A stretch of 64,000 nt of DNA from Hormiphora californensis (lineage: Eukaryota; Ctenophora; Tentaculata; Cydippida; Pleurobrachiidae). The stretch covers positions 6,191,715-6,255,714 of the forward strand of contig CM035362.1 in the NCBI GenBank assembly GCA_020137815.1, written 5' to 3'. A program made the position numbers and the translations under genes. Shown piece after piece: positions 22,991-34,973 of this stretch. The stretch's first letter is position 1. Each line of letters begins with the position of its first letter. The notes below the pieces were generated by a model that made no database searches, was not told the DNA's origin, and worked only from the letters and a program-made list of their open reading frames with translations.

Positions 22991-23339
22991 CAACCCTGAG
23001 AGCAATCCTGGGCTTTGTTTCAGCTCTATGTCCTTAACCCCCTTTTCACCATATAGGGGAGGAATACCGAGAAACTCCGCGAATTCATCGAGAATGGGTC
23101 GGTAACCTTTGATAAGGACGCCTTATTGGCCCACACAGGTTGTGATGTATCGAAGTGTGTCAAGCAGTTTTAACAGCTTCCGGGCCAGTCCGAATCATCT
23201 CCCCGAGTACTTCCTTGGCTGTGCCATGTTTGTCATGATTGGCCATTACTTTTACCATAGGCTAGATCCTACAGGGGGTTTGAGACACACGACGCCGCCA
23301 CGAGCTCAAATTAATTTGTTTAAAGTAGTGTTGAAAAGT

Positions 23340-23961
23340 TTGAAACTTCCTTCATATAATGTGCTCGAGCAAATCCTTTACCACAGACATCACATTTGAA
23401 TGGACGCTCTCCAGTATGTAAATTAAGATGCATAATATAACTACCGACTGAGAAAACTTCTTCCCGCACACCTCACACTCGTATGGTTTATTTCCATCAT
23501 GTTTCGCTTATGTTAAAAGGTAAGGTTTCTTAAAACTCATAGGACAAATATCACACTGGAACTTCTCTTTCGGATGTGCAGTTCTGATGTGCTCGTACAA
23601 CTCGTTCTTGGGTACTCTCATCCCACAATTTTGTTGTCGGCAACAAACCATTTTTTCACATTATGAGTACAAGTTCGATGTTTCTTTAGAGCGTCTTTCA
23701 GTCCAAACTCATTCCACACTCATCACATTGGTGAGGTTTATCTCCACTGTGGACCAGGCTGTGCTGGGTAAGGTGACTGGTACGGTTAAAAGCCATTGGA
23801 CAAACATCACACTTGTATTTCTTATCTGGATGATCATTTATAACATGCTCGAACAGGTCTTTCTCTGAAGATTTTACGACCGAGCACCGCATAATTTTAC
23901 ACTGGTAGCCAGCGTTGCGAGCAGAATCCTCCCCTTTTGCAATTGATAGAGAGGAAGTCAC
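23340..23961 (-). pseudogene. C2H2 zinc-finger remnant
   Basis: The minus strand reads YKCDVCPMAFNRTSHLTQH then SGDKPHQCDECGMSL at 23820-23700, with typical C-x2-C and H-x3-H spacing. Further decayed fingers follow down to 23340 (FQCDICPMSFKK and [13 protein letters not shown]) in changing frames. HPDKKYKCD is a normal inter-finger linker. The frame breaks mark it as a pseudogene or badly assembled gene. It may belong with the CCCH remnant downstream on the same strand, but no splice link was found. Confidence 0.55.
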
Positions 23962-24859
23962 ATGCAGAGAAGAATGTAAAGGCTTTTAATTGGATCAGCA
24001 TATGTCCGATGATAAGAGGTATTTGGAGAAATTGGCCGATCATCAAAGGCTTGTCGAGGTAGAATCGATTGGTACTGGAACCATGTCGTTTTTTGTAGAT
24101 TTGGGATTTCCTGAGCTAATCACTTCTTTCTCATTGAAATCAATTACGCCTCGTTTCAGTACTAACCCATCAATCTGCTTCCAGACTGCTAACCTCCTCC
24201 TAACCTCCCCTCCTCCCTTTAACCTGATTCACCCACTAAACTATCTGAGACACAGTTATTATCATCTGAAAACAAAAGATAGTTCAGAATCTAACATAAG
24301 GATAAAGATAAAATCTTTAAAAATTTATCGATGGGAAACTTTACCTAGTAAAGAAACAAGAATTATTGCATTATGTATTCATAATGCGGTGTTTCCCTGC
24401 CACAAATGCAAATGGATTTAAAATCGATAAATAAGCTTCAAAACCGGATTTCCTGAGCATTTTTGGCTGATGCGATGTTGGTTCCTAAGTTAACTAGGTT
24501 AGTTTCTATGGCAACCAAGACAGTTGCTACGAAACCAAGGCAGTTGCTAAGGAGACCCCAGTTGCAGTTACCGAGTGCTTCAACTTTAACCGCATTTCAA
24601 CTCGACTCACTAGTGTGACAGTTTCATACTTGGAAGACGTTCTACCTCTTCATGACATGGCTGTAGGACGCTCAAAGTGACTTCAAGTGAAAGTAGGAAG
24701 TCCTATCAGCGAGTAATTGCGCGCCACAATGTGTGTTAATCATTTCCTTTGTTGCATCAACGAAGCGTGAGATGAAAGTTTTATGAAGGAGCAGCACTTG
24801 TTACTATGCGTTGTCCGTGACGGACGGACATTTAGTTAACCCCCACAATCTGCTGATTT

Positions 24860-25357
24860 CTAAACCCTGAATGATCTTTTTAGCACGTGCGTGCTAAAAA
24901 GATCATTCCGGGTGAATGCCCTTTGGGCATTCACCCGGGCAGGGAAAAAATATATTTCCCTCGCAAACTCACCAACTAGTGATAAAGCAATTGATCTAGT
25001 AGGAACTGAGTCATAGAAAGAAGGATCAGTAATTTCCATCTTTACAGGATCCACTGTAATTTCATCGCACCCAGTTTGAGTTCGCACTTCCACCAATATG
25101 GCTGTTTTGACAAGTTTATACCCCGACTCCAGAAGGCAACTCCCTTGTTTTCCACAGCCATCACATTTGAATAAAATATTTCTCTCCCCTGGTATTGTTT
25201 GAATCCTGAATACTGGACAGGGTGTATCATAAATCGCAGGTTCCACGTATATTGGTTCCGTTTTCAGAAGGGGAGGAATTTCAAACTTTCTATCGGCTGT
25301 CGTGACGGGGCTTTTTGAACTACCAGTTCTAGGTCGGCCGGCTTTACTTTTTGCCAT
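24860..25357 (-). CDS. Small repeated gene of unknown function
   Basis: The reading frame from ATG 25357 (MAKSKAGRPRTGSSKSP) runs to 24860, 165 residues. The start has an AT-hook-like G-R-P in a basic stretch. Then come PVFRIQTIPGERNILFKCDG, a C-x2-C-x3-C cluster (CDGCGKQGSC), DEITVDPVKMEITDPSFYDS and VGEFAREIYFF. The last 20 residues are read through hairpins and are probably not original. A decayed copy of residues about 50-145 lies at 7062-7290, which argues for a mobile or multi-copy gene. I do not recognise the family. The Cys cluster could bind zinc. Confidence 0.45.
   Translation of the reverse strand: MAKSKAGRPRTGSSKSPVTTADRKFEIPPLLKTEPIYVEPAIYDTPCPVFRIQTIPGERNILFKCDGCGKQGSCLLESGYKLVKTAILVEVRTQTGCDEITVDPVKMEITDPSFYDSVPTRSIALSLVGEFAREIYFFPARVNAQRAFTRNDLFSTHVLKRSFRV
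24868..24940. terminator. Two adjacent perfect hairpins
   Basis: ATGATCTTTTTAGCACG pairs with CGTGCTAAAAAGATCAT, and CCGGGTGAATGCCC pairs with GGGCATTCACCCGG after it. They overlap the end of the unknown minus-strand gene, so they may be a small foldback element that supplies its stop. A terminator role is only a possibility. Confidence 0.3.
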
Positions 25358-25530
25358 TATATCCTGTATAGAATAGAGAAAATTCACTAACCCCAACACC
25401 GATTGGCACCATCATTGGTATAGAATAGAGAAAGTTTAGATTGAGTGAATATGTTTGATGCATAGGGTTGCTTGGTCTTGTCTGAAACCCTCTTCAATAA
25501 CTTCTTGAGGAATTTCTCAAACTCATCTCC

Positions 25531-26028
25531 CATAAGGAACCATAATAAAGTTCAAGAGCCTCCAAGAGCGTACCCCATCGAAGAGAGACCACAACTGAGA
25601 GCGCACCACGCCCAAAAGAGACCACATCCAAGAGCGTACCACATCCAGGAGATACCGAATTCAAGAGCGCACCACCTCCAGAAGACACCACTCCAAGAGC
25701 GCACCAGGACCAGGAGAGCACCCCATCCAGAAGATACCGCACGCAAGGGATACCACACGCAGAAGAGGTCGCACGCGCAAATACAACGCTGCGCTGGTCT
25801 CTTCTGCGTGTGGTGTCCCCTGTGTGTGGTATCTTTTGGATGGGGAGCTCTCTTTGATGTGGTGCGCTCTTGGAGTGGTGTCTTCTGGAGGTGGTGCGCT
25901 CTTGAATTCGGTCTCTTCTGGATGTGGTCTCTTTTGGGTGTGGTGCGCTCTCAGGTGTGGTCTCTCTTCGATGGGGTGTGCTCTTGGGCGCTCTTGGAGG
26001 CTCTTGAACTTTATTATGGTTCCTTATG
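25531..26028. mobile_element. Foldback element I with repeated arms
   Basis: CATAAGGAACCATAATAAAG at 25531 is repeated in reverse complement ending at 26028. The arms contain imperfect tandem units such as AAGAGCGCACCACCTCCAGA. Both strands are open as a consequence of the symmetry. Confidence 0.75.
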
Positions 26029-26107
26029 CCGCCAAATGTGCTCATGACGAGACCCAGATTTTAACGTTTTCCGATTTTAACGTTTTCCTTCATAAACATT
26101 AAACATT

Positions 26108-28664
26108 GGGCGCCGTTACGATCTGGGTGTTTGGAGGCCTGTTTACAGGTGTGCGCTGCCAAAAAAGTTGATTCACTAAAATGGCTCTAACCGCCAAACC
26201 ACTCAACCGTTTTGGCTGATTCAAAGTTTATCTGGTAATGTCCATTTTTTTTCAACTGTTCACCCCCCAAAGTCGTGCGCGGAATTGTTTTGCGCGTTTA
26301 TCACATGTTAACGTGTAGCGTGCGCAGCGTAAATTAAAATATCGCACGCGCACGAGTTGAGGGGTGAACAGTTGAATAAAAATGGACTTTAGGGAATGTC
26401 AAGGCCTAACCCCAACCCAAACCCCAACCCTAACCCTAACCCTACTTTAGCCCTAACCCTAAAAAACCGTTTAAAGTCGGATTTTTTGAAGTTGTCACCC
26501 CCCTTCTCGTGCGCGGAATGTTTTTGCGCGTCACATCACATGTTAACGTGTGGTGTGCGCGTCAAAATTGATAAATTTCACATGCGCGGTCATTTTGGGG
26601 TGACAACTTCAAAAAATCCGACTTTATCAGCACTCCCAAAACACCCAGATTTTAACGCTGGCCTTAAGGGTACACCTGGCGTTTTTCATTATCGAGTGCC
26701 CAACCAAATGACTTCACCAGGGTTTAGGCCATACAAAATGGACCTCAAATATGCAATTTTAGCCCTAAAGTCGAATTCATATTTTTGCTACAGCCTATTT
26801 TCAAAGTGGCGTTTTTTCAATTTTTGGTGGAATTTTTAACCTCAGGACCACTTTTTTTGAGATAGAAACATTAAATTCTTGGAATTTGAAGAGAATATAA
26901 AGGTAAATAAGCCCAAAGAAGGATTTTTGAAATGGAGCTTATTTCTGGCCATGAGAGCGGTTTACTTTTTTGCTTCTTTGACACGCTGGCTGAGAATGTT
27001 CCCATGCTTCATTAGAGATGAAAATCTGGAAATAGTTGCTCAAAACAATTATCTATGTGGCCCAAAAATTTTGGAACTTTCCCGCCAAAGATGTGGTGTA
27101 CAGAGCTTGTTTTGTGAAACCCATCTTTTTGAAAAAGAGGGAAATTCCCTGTATCTCAAAAACGGATGATCGTAGAGACCTGCGACCAAGCTTAATCGAT
27201 TCAGAAGGTCCGATTTTGGGGGGGTCTTCTGAGAGACATTTTGCTCCTACTCCAACCGTTTTTGCTGTAATTGCGAAAAAGGTATCAGCAAGTAAGGGGG
27301 AAATTAGCCCGAAGCAGGCTACTGGAATAGAGTTGTTCCCCCTTTTCATAGAATTGGTTTTTGCAAGTACAGCAAAAACGGCTGGAGTAGGAGCAAAATG
27401 TCTCTCAGAAGACCCCCCCAAAATCGGACCTTCTGAATCGATTAAGCTTGGTCGCAGGTCTCTACGATCATCCGTTTTTGAGATACAGGGAATTCCCCTC
27501 TTTTTCAAAAAGATGGGTTTCACAAAACAAGCTCTGTACACCACATCTTTGGCGGGAAACTTCCAAAATTTTTGGGCCACATAGATAATTGTTTTGAGCA
27601 ACTATTTCCAGATTTTCATCTCTAATGAAGCATGGGAACATTCTCAGCCAGCGTGTCAAAGAAGCAAAAAAGTAAACCGCTCTCATGGCCAGAAATAAGC
27701 TCCATTTCAAAAATCCTTCTTTGGGCTTATTTACCTTTATATTCTCTTCAAATTCCAAGAATTTAATGTTTCTATCTCAAAAAAAGTGGTCCTGAGGTTA
27801 AAAATTCCACCAAAAATTGAAAAAAACGCCACTTTGAAAATAGGCTGTAGCAAAAATATGAATTCGACTTTAGGGCTAAAATTGCATATTTGAGGTCCAT
27901 TTTGTATGGCCTAAACCCTGGTGAAGTCATTTGGTTGGGCACTCGATGATGAAAAACGCCTTAAACATTCATATGGGGACGAGAAAAATTGTTTGATTTG
28001 AGCCGCGGCGTCGCATAAATGGTAATTTTTCGCGCGCTACGTTTTTAAGACTTATAATGCGGCGTAATGCAGCGATAATGATGTCAAAAGCCGCGCAGAA
28101 TTAATTTCAACCCGCCGCCGCCCCCGATTTTTGGGCCATTGTTAAAATCTGGGTGTTTCGTGAGTGCTGACAAACGGTTTTTTAGGGTTAGGGCTAAAGT
28201 AGCGTTAGGGTTAGGGTTTGGGTTTGGGTTGGGGTTAGGACTTGACATTTCCTACCACATAAACTTTGAATTAGCCAAAACAGTTGAGTGGTTTGGCAGT
28301 TAGAGCTATTTTAGTGAATCAACTTTTTTGGCAGTGTGCACCAGGTGCACCTGTAAACAGGCCACGTCCCACGAAACACCCAGATCGTAACGGCGCCCTT
28401 AAAATATGGGTGTTTTGTGGGCCAGCGTTAAAATCTGGGTGTTTGGTGAATGCTGACAAACGGTTTTTTAGGGTTAGGGCTAAGGTTAGGACTAAGGTTT
28501 GGTTGGGGTTAGGCCTTGACATTTCTTACCAGATAAACTTTGAATTAGCCAAAACGGTTGAGTGGTTTGGCGGTTAGAGCCATTTTAGTGAATCAACTTT
28601 TTTGGAAGTGCACACCTGACACCTGTAAACAGGCAACCAAACACCCAGATCGTAACGGCGTCCC
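26108..28664. mobile_element. Large nested inverted-repeat element J
   Basis: GGGCGCCGTTACGATCTGGG at 26108 is repeated in reverse complement ending at 28398, and again, slightly changed, ending at 28664. Inside, GTTGATTCACTAAAATGGCT, ACCGCCAAACCACTCAACCG and telomere-like AACCCTAACCCTAACCC (26405-26462) recur inverted near 28140-28330. The 28430-28664 part is a second partial copy of the right end. The middle is occupied by palindrome K. Confidence 0.85.
26679..27960. mobile_element. 1.28 kb palindrome K nested in element J
   Basis: GGCGTTTTTCATTATCGAGT at 26679 is mirrored at 27960. The arms, each about 620 bp and almost identical, meet near 27320. Each arm has the same open frame (MLKTIIYVAQKFW and MEFEENIKVNKPKEG) on its own strand, with no known domain. 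No transposase was recognised. Confidence 0.85.
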
Positions 28665-28895
28665 ATTTTTTTTTGTTATTTATTAAACGGTCTTCTCGCT
28701 TTTCTTAGCCACTTTGTAATACTCTGACTCACGATATGTACTTGTTATCGAATGGTCTTGTTATCAGTATAATTTAAAGCCTCTTTTCCGAACTCCCCCT
28801 TCTCCGTATATTTACGAATCAATTGCCCGATAGAGCTGTCAATGTTTAACGGACCAAATTAGACTGCCATTGAACAACTGCCATTGAACAAAACA

Positions 28896-30960
28896 ATGTT
28901 TAAAGGGCTGAAAGCTCGAATTAATGAATCGATTTCAACACCAGATGTAAGTAACTGCGTTGTCCAGTATATTGTCCATTATTGTTCAATATCGCAGTTC
29001 CTCATGTCCCTAGTGGGCTGTGTTGTTTATGTTTCAGTTGCGTTGTGCGTTCTGTTCAGAGTTCCTTAGTTAAATAACAGTAGCTCTGTTATCCATGACA
29101 ATGTGTGTTCTGTTCAGGTTTCGTTTCGATCTGCAGACTCTTCAACCCCCAACACATCGCTAAACAATAACAACAATACTGGTGGTGCTGGTGGTGGTGG
29201 GGGTGAAGCGGCAGCGGGGTTATTTGGGAAGTTTAAACAGAAACTGACGGATGTAGTATCTAACACTTCCCTTATAGTAAGTTTAGTTGTACTTGATAGT
29301 AAGATGTAAAGACTAGTTGTACTTTATAGTAAGATGTAAAGATTAGTTGTACTTGAGGACTTGAGGGATATATTCTATTATTTCTGATCATCATCTCCCT
29401 CCCCCCAGTCGAGTGATGTTGAGACATTTGATTCTGATATTTCTGATCATTATCCCCCCCCCCTCCAGTCGAGTGATGTTGAGACATTTGATTCTGATAT
29501 TTCTGAGGAGGAATTGATGGAGATAGACAAGTTGATAATTCTCACACCAACCAACCAGCTACCTGACAACCTTAGGAAAACGGTACATTACAGGAACCGA
29601 CCCTGATTGGCTGATAACCAGTCACGTGACCTAAATAACCAGTCACGTGACCTAAATAACGAGTTCTACTTGGTTGTTTACTTAAATGTCGGTCGGTACA
29701 TTATTATTTAGTGATGAATCTCATTACTAAGTGATATAAACAACCTGATCTGTCAAGATTAGCAAACTATGAATCATCTTTACCTTTTTTCCACTGTGTC
29801 AAGTGGGAATATATCACTCATTCTAATTCCATGCTGACTCAGCATCCTAAAACATTGACTTCTCAGGCTATAAGCAGGCTGAAACTAAAGAAAAAGCTCA
29901 AGTATACCATTGGGCAGTACAATTCTGTCGTTTATGAGCACACTGCACAGCAGGACCAGATACGAAGCCTGAAAGAGGAAATGAAGAAATCTCAGGTATT
30001 TCTTATTTTGCCGGTGCTTGAGGGTATATATCACACTATAAATACTGGGATGGGAGGTCCATCCTAATAATTTCTACTGTGTACTAAATAAACAATCCTC
30101 CTCCCCCATACAGGGAGAGTCTGCGCCTAGCACTCACCCCCCCCCCCCTAAACTAACACCCCGCGTATACAGGGAGAGTCTGTACCAAACAAACACCCCC
30201 AAACAAACACCCCCAAACAAACACTCACCCAAACAAACACCCCCAAACAAACACCCCCAAACAAACACCCCCAAACAAACACCCCCAAACAAACACTCAC
30301 CCAAACAAACACCCCCAAACAAACACCCCCAAACAAACACCCCCAAACAAACACTCACCCAAACAAACACCCCCAAACAAACACCAGCTAACAACACCCC
30401 CCCCCCTAACAAACCCCCTAAACTTACAACCCTCCCCCCCCCTAACAAACCCCCAAACCTCCCTACTTCCCCACCAACTGGGCGAGTCTGCGCTAGTTCA
30501 AGAGAACAAACACCAGCTAACAACCCCACTCCCCAAACACTCACCCCCACCCCAACAAACCCCCCACCCCTCAAACAGGGCGAGTCTTACACCCCAACAA
30601 ACCCCCTAAACTTACACCCCAACAAACCCCCTAAACTTACACCCCCAACAAACCCCCTAAACTTACACCCCAACGAACACCCCCTAAACTAACACCACCA
30701 CCCCACCAACAGGGCGAGTCTGCGCTAGTTCAAGAATATAAACACCAGCTAACAACCCCCCCCCCCCCCCCCCCCCCGCTAACAAACCCCCTAAACTTAC
30801 AACCCCCCCCACCACCACCAACAGGGCGAGTCTGCGCTAGTTCAAGAGTATAAACACCAGCTAACTGAAAGGACCGAGCTAGTCTACCAACTGCAGAGTC
30901 AAATTGAGGTTTTGAAAGAAACAGCGCTACTGTCCGAGAATAATGGACAGGGTGGAACTG
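28896..30960 (+). CDS. GOLGA4: Golgin exons 1-5, N-terminal region
   Basis: Exon 1 gives [17 protein letters not shown]. Exon 2 is Ser/Asn/Gly-rich and ends in [19 protein letters not shown], a short amphipathic segment. Exon 3 is acidic ([20 protein letters not shown]). Exons 4 and 5 begin the coiled coil ([39 protein letters not shown]). Residues 1-196. In vertebrate GOLGA4 the extreme N-terminus binds vesicle-capture factors; whether that holds here is not shown. Alternative acceptor copies precede exons 3 and 5. Confidence 0.85.
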
Positions 30961-32524
30961 GTAAGTAGGCAACATTTCTCAATAGTAAACCGAGTTTTGT
31001 ACATTATTTCATCTATGTTTGTTAATTTTTTTTTAAAAATCAATACTTTAATTTAAAATTAATAAGCTTTAAATTTAAGAATTACCTCTTTCCGCGCTGT
31101 AGTATTCAAGAGTGACTATTTTGAGTAGCCACGGTGATTTTGTCAGTAATATGATTCGAACATTGTTTTATCGATACCAGGGGTTTAAGATACACCTGAT
31201 AAAAAACAGGGGGAAAAATTTGGGAAAAAGGGGGGTTTAAAATAGCCTAAAAAGGGGAAAAATTTTTTTCGGTAAAGGTGTTCTTAGTTGGGAAATTTTT
31301 TGGAAAAAAAGGGCGAGGAAGTAGGGAGTTTTGAAAAGAAGACTTAAAATTTCCCCCCTTTTTGATGGTAAAGGGAAAGGAATTGGTAAATTTCACTTAA
31401 ATTTTTCCAAAAACCCCATGGGCCCCTTTCCGGGTTGGGAAAGGTATTTTTCGGGCCGTAAAAAACCCAAAACCCCCCCCTTCCCCCCAAAATAAATTTT
31501 GGGGGACCCTTTTGGTTTTTAAAAACTTTTAAATAGTTTTTTTAAAAACCAGGAATTGGGAAACTTCCCCAAGTTAAATTTTAGGGGAAGTTGGGTTTAA
31601 AAAACAAGGGTTGCCGGGAAAAATAAGGGCGGGTCGCTGGAAAGGGGGGTCTTACCCTTCCCCTTTGTCCCTTAATTAAACAAACTAGAAAGGGAAAAAA
31701 GGCCCAAATGGGGGGAATAAGGGAAGGCAATGGCAAATAAAAAGGGAATTTGGCCGAACCTTGAAATTCTGTAGGCTCAACCCAAAAATTTTTTGGGGTT
31801 TATGTTAAAATTTATTTTGAACCACATACGTGTAATTACTTACGAACAGTGTTATTCAATGAAGACCTAGCGACTGATAAATACGGGGAGAGTGTGATCG
31901 GTGATGCACGGATGATTCAAGTCAGTTCAATACTGGTACAAAGTTGTTGATCGTGACGAGGTGAGGATAGATTGTGACCAGGTGTCAGATTAAACAGGTG
32001 AGAGGTAAGGGTAGAGTCTAGATTAGAAAGGTAAGACTTACAGGTTCTTGAGTAGTTGGGACAGTGAGATATACAAAGGGAATGGTAAGACTTCGACATA
32101 GCTCAAACTACAAAGTGTTGAACCCTGAAGGGTCTGTAGGATCCATGGATAATAGATGAGGGAGGATGTAACTGGCACAGTCTAAACACCAGTACGTGTA
32201 CACCCTGCACAAGGGAGTACCTGATCATTATAAAGTAGTATAAGATCCGTGTGAAAACAACGTGCACATTATAGTAGGACCCTGAATTAGGAGTATAGTC
32301 AGTGTAGATTATAACACGTGTAATATGGACACGCAGAAGACTTGCGGATTAGAGCTATAATTATAAGACAGTGCAGAATTGGGTACGAGAGAAGAGATGA
32401 AGATGGAGAGTAGCAGCAGAAGAGAGAGATTAGATCTGGGAGAGGAGAGAGAGAGTGAGAGCAGAGAGAGAAGAGAGAGAGAGAGGCGATGAGAAGAGCG
32501 AGAGAGAGGGAGGGAGAGGAGAGG

Positions 32525-32565
<41 letters not shown>

Positions 32566-32677
32566 GGATGAGAGGAGAGAAGAGAGCGAGACGAGAGATG
32601 CGAGAGTAGAGAGAGCGAGAGAGAGAGAGAAGCTTCTGCTCATCTCTCTATATATCTCGATGCTATAGCTCTCATCT

Positions 32678-32710
<33 letters not shown>

Positions 32711-34908
32711 ATCACTATATTCTAGTGTCTGCATCATTGTGTTCTGGTTTGTGTGTGTACCACCTGGCTGTGGTGGTGTCAATCATTTTACTGTGATCAC
32801 TCTGTGTTTCATAGTACCTACATTTTGATATTGACCCTTTTTGTAGAACCATGATTGAACCAGTTTCATTGCATAATGCATATATTTAATTACTTTATTT
32901 TGATATATTGTTTTTAGTTATCGATCGTTAATTGCTTCTGCAGGTATTGTTGGAGGTGTATTGTATCCAATTACCTACTAATACACGATAGACACGATAG
33001 TGTTCATGGGATACCATTTTAAATTCTTTTGCGGTTTACTCAAATCGGTTTCTTGCTACGTGTGCTTGTATTTATATCGGCTGAGTATTTAACTCTTTGA
33101 AGTTTTGTTTTTCTTCCTTGTTGTTTCAGCTCTCTCAGCTCACTCCTCCTCTCATTCCTTGTTATTTGTCCTGGTTCCTCTCATTCTTTGCTCTATCATT
33201 TCTTCCTCTCATTCTTTGCTCTATCATTTCTTCCTGGTTCCTCTCATTCCTTGTTATTTGTCCTCGCATTCTTTGCTCTATCATTTCTTCCTCTCATTGC
33301 CTTCCTGTTTGGTCACACTTTTATCCCCCTCTCATCCCTACTCCCATCCCTCGAATGAGTGTTACACAATCATATTGCCAGGTCTTTACTGCAGAGAGAG
33401 AGAGAGGGGGGCACACTTTGCAGAGGGTGTGACACGTCATCATCATTACTTTGCAGCAGCAGTAGGAAGGTGGGCTATCAGTGATATCTCTCTCACTCTC
33501 TCTGTACTCTATCTTGAGACTTATTTACTCATTTTTGTAGTCATTCTTTGTATCAACTTGCTTGTTGCCCCTTCAATCTAGGAATTTGAATAACCGTGCT
33601 AAGTAGTTTGTTAGTTCCAACGTCACGAACGGGTCTGCCGCTTCTGTCTTCTTTTGTTACTCCTTTTAGTTCCATCTCTCTATCTCTCTCTCTCTCTCAG
33701 ATCTCTATCTGTACACTTAGAACAATAGGTTCTCCATTATAATAATAGTGAACACTCTCAGAAGTGATACACACAGTCTCACATCTTGTTTGTTGTCTCA
33801 GAAGTGATATACATCACACAGTCTCATATCTTATTTTGTTGTTTCTCTCTCCGTTTGGTTTGGTAGTTTGTTTTGGTTTTGCATCATACTATCTGTTTAC
33901 CATGATCAGCGGGTAATTCTGGGGAATCATCAAAATATTATTGATAAAATATCTTCGTGATATATTATATTTTGAGTGTTGCACAATAGGTCCTTAAGAG
34001 TGATCAGGTTTCAGTCCTCATTGTGTGTGCTGCTGTGATTGTGTAATGTGTCGCTCGTTTTAGCATTTCCATTTGAGCGAGATTAGATCTACCATCTAGA
34101 GTAAAGTCAACCCCAAAAATTGAAAACACCAAACCGTGAAAAAGTGGCCCTATACACTAGTTTTCCCTGCTGCTAGATAGATATAGGGTATTGTGTGTAT
34201 TAACGTGGTGAGATATCTCTCATCATCAAGTCCCCCTCATGAAAGAGTGAGAGAGTCTGTAACCAGCAGAGAGAGTTTGTTACATTAACTAGAGAGAGAG
34301 GGAGAGTTTGTTACATTAACTAGAGAGAGAGAGAGAGTTTGTTACATTAACTAGAGAGAGAGGGAGAGTTTGTTACATTAATTAGAGAGAGAGACAGTGA
34401 GAGAGTGTGGTAAATGTGTAACCAGCAGCATGGGTATTGAGATAGTGAGATCGTTACTTTTACTAAAGAGAGAGAAAGAGAGAGAGTCACATAAAATAAA
34501 CTACTACAGCAGGGGATAATGTGAAAGTGAGAGAGAAGGAGAGGGATATAAAGAGAGAAGTGAGAGAGAAGGATAGAAATATAAAGAGAGAAGTGAGAGA
34601 GAAGGATAGAGATATAAAGAGAGAAGTGAGAGAGAAGTGAGAGGGATATAAAGAGAGAAGTGAGAGAGAAGGATATAAGAGATATAAAGAGAGAAGTGAG
34701 AGAGGGAGGGATATAAAGAGAGAAGTGAGAGAGAAGGATAGAGATCATATAAAGAGAGAGAAGGAGAGTGTTGGAAAGAGATGGATGAGTCTGTAGTGCG
34801 TATATTGTAAGGGTGGGGCCAACTACATGAAGAGTTCTCTGTTCATTTTATTTTCGGTCAATCTCTCTCTCTCTCTCTCTCTTTCTTTCTCTCTCTCTCT
34901 CTCTCTCA

Positions 34909-34973
<65 letters not shown>

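Noticed and set aside
25494-26047. Arg/Thr-rich and Trp/Gly-rich frames on both strands
   Set aside because: They come from the mirrored tandem units of foldback element I.
27036-27601. The 182-codon frames on both strands as genes
   Set aside because: They are produced by the symmetry of palindrome K and cross its centre. No known domain is visible.
26405-28240. A chromosome end
   Set aside because: The telomere-like tracts are short, imperfect, and mirrored inside a transposable element with genes beyond on both sides.
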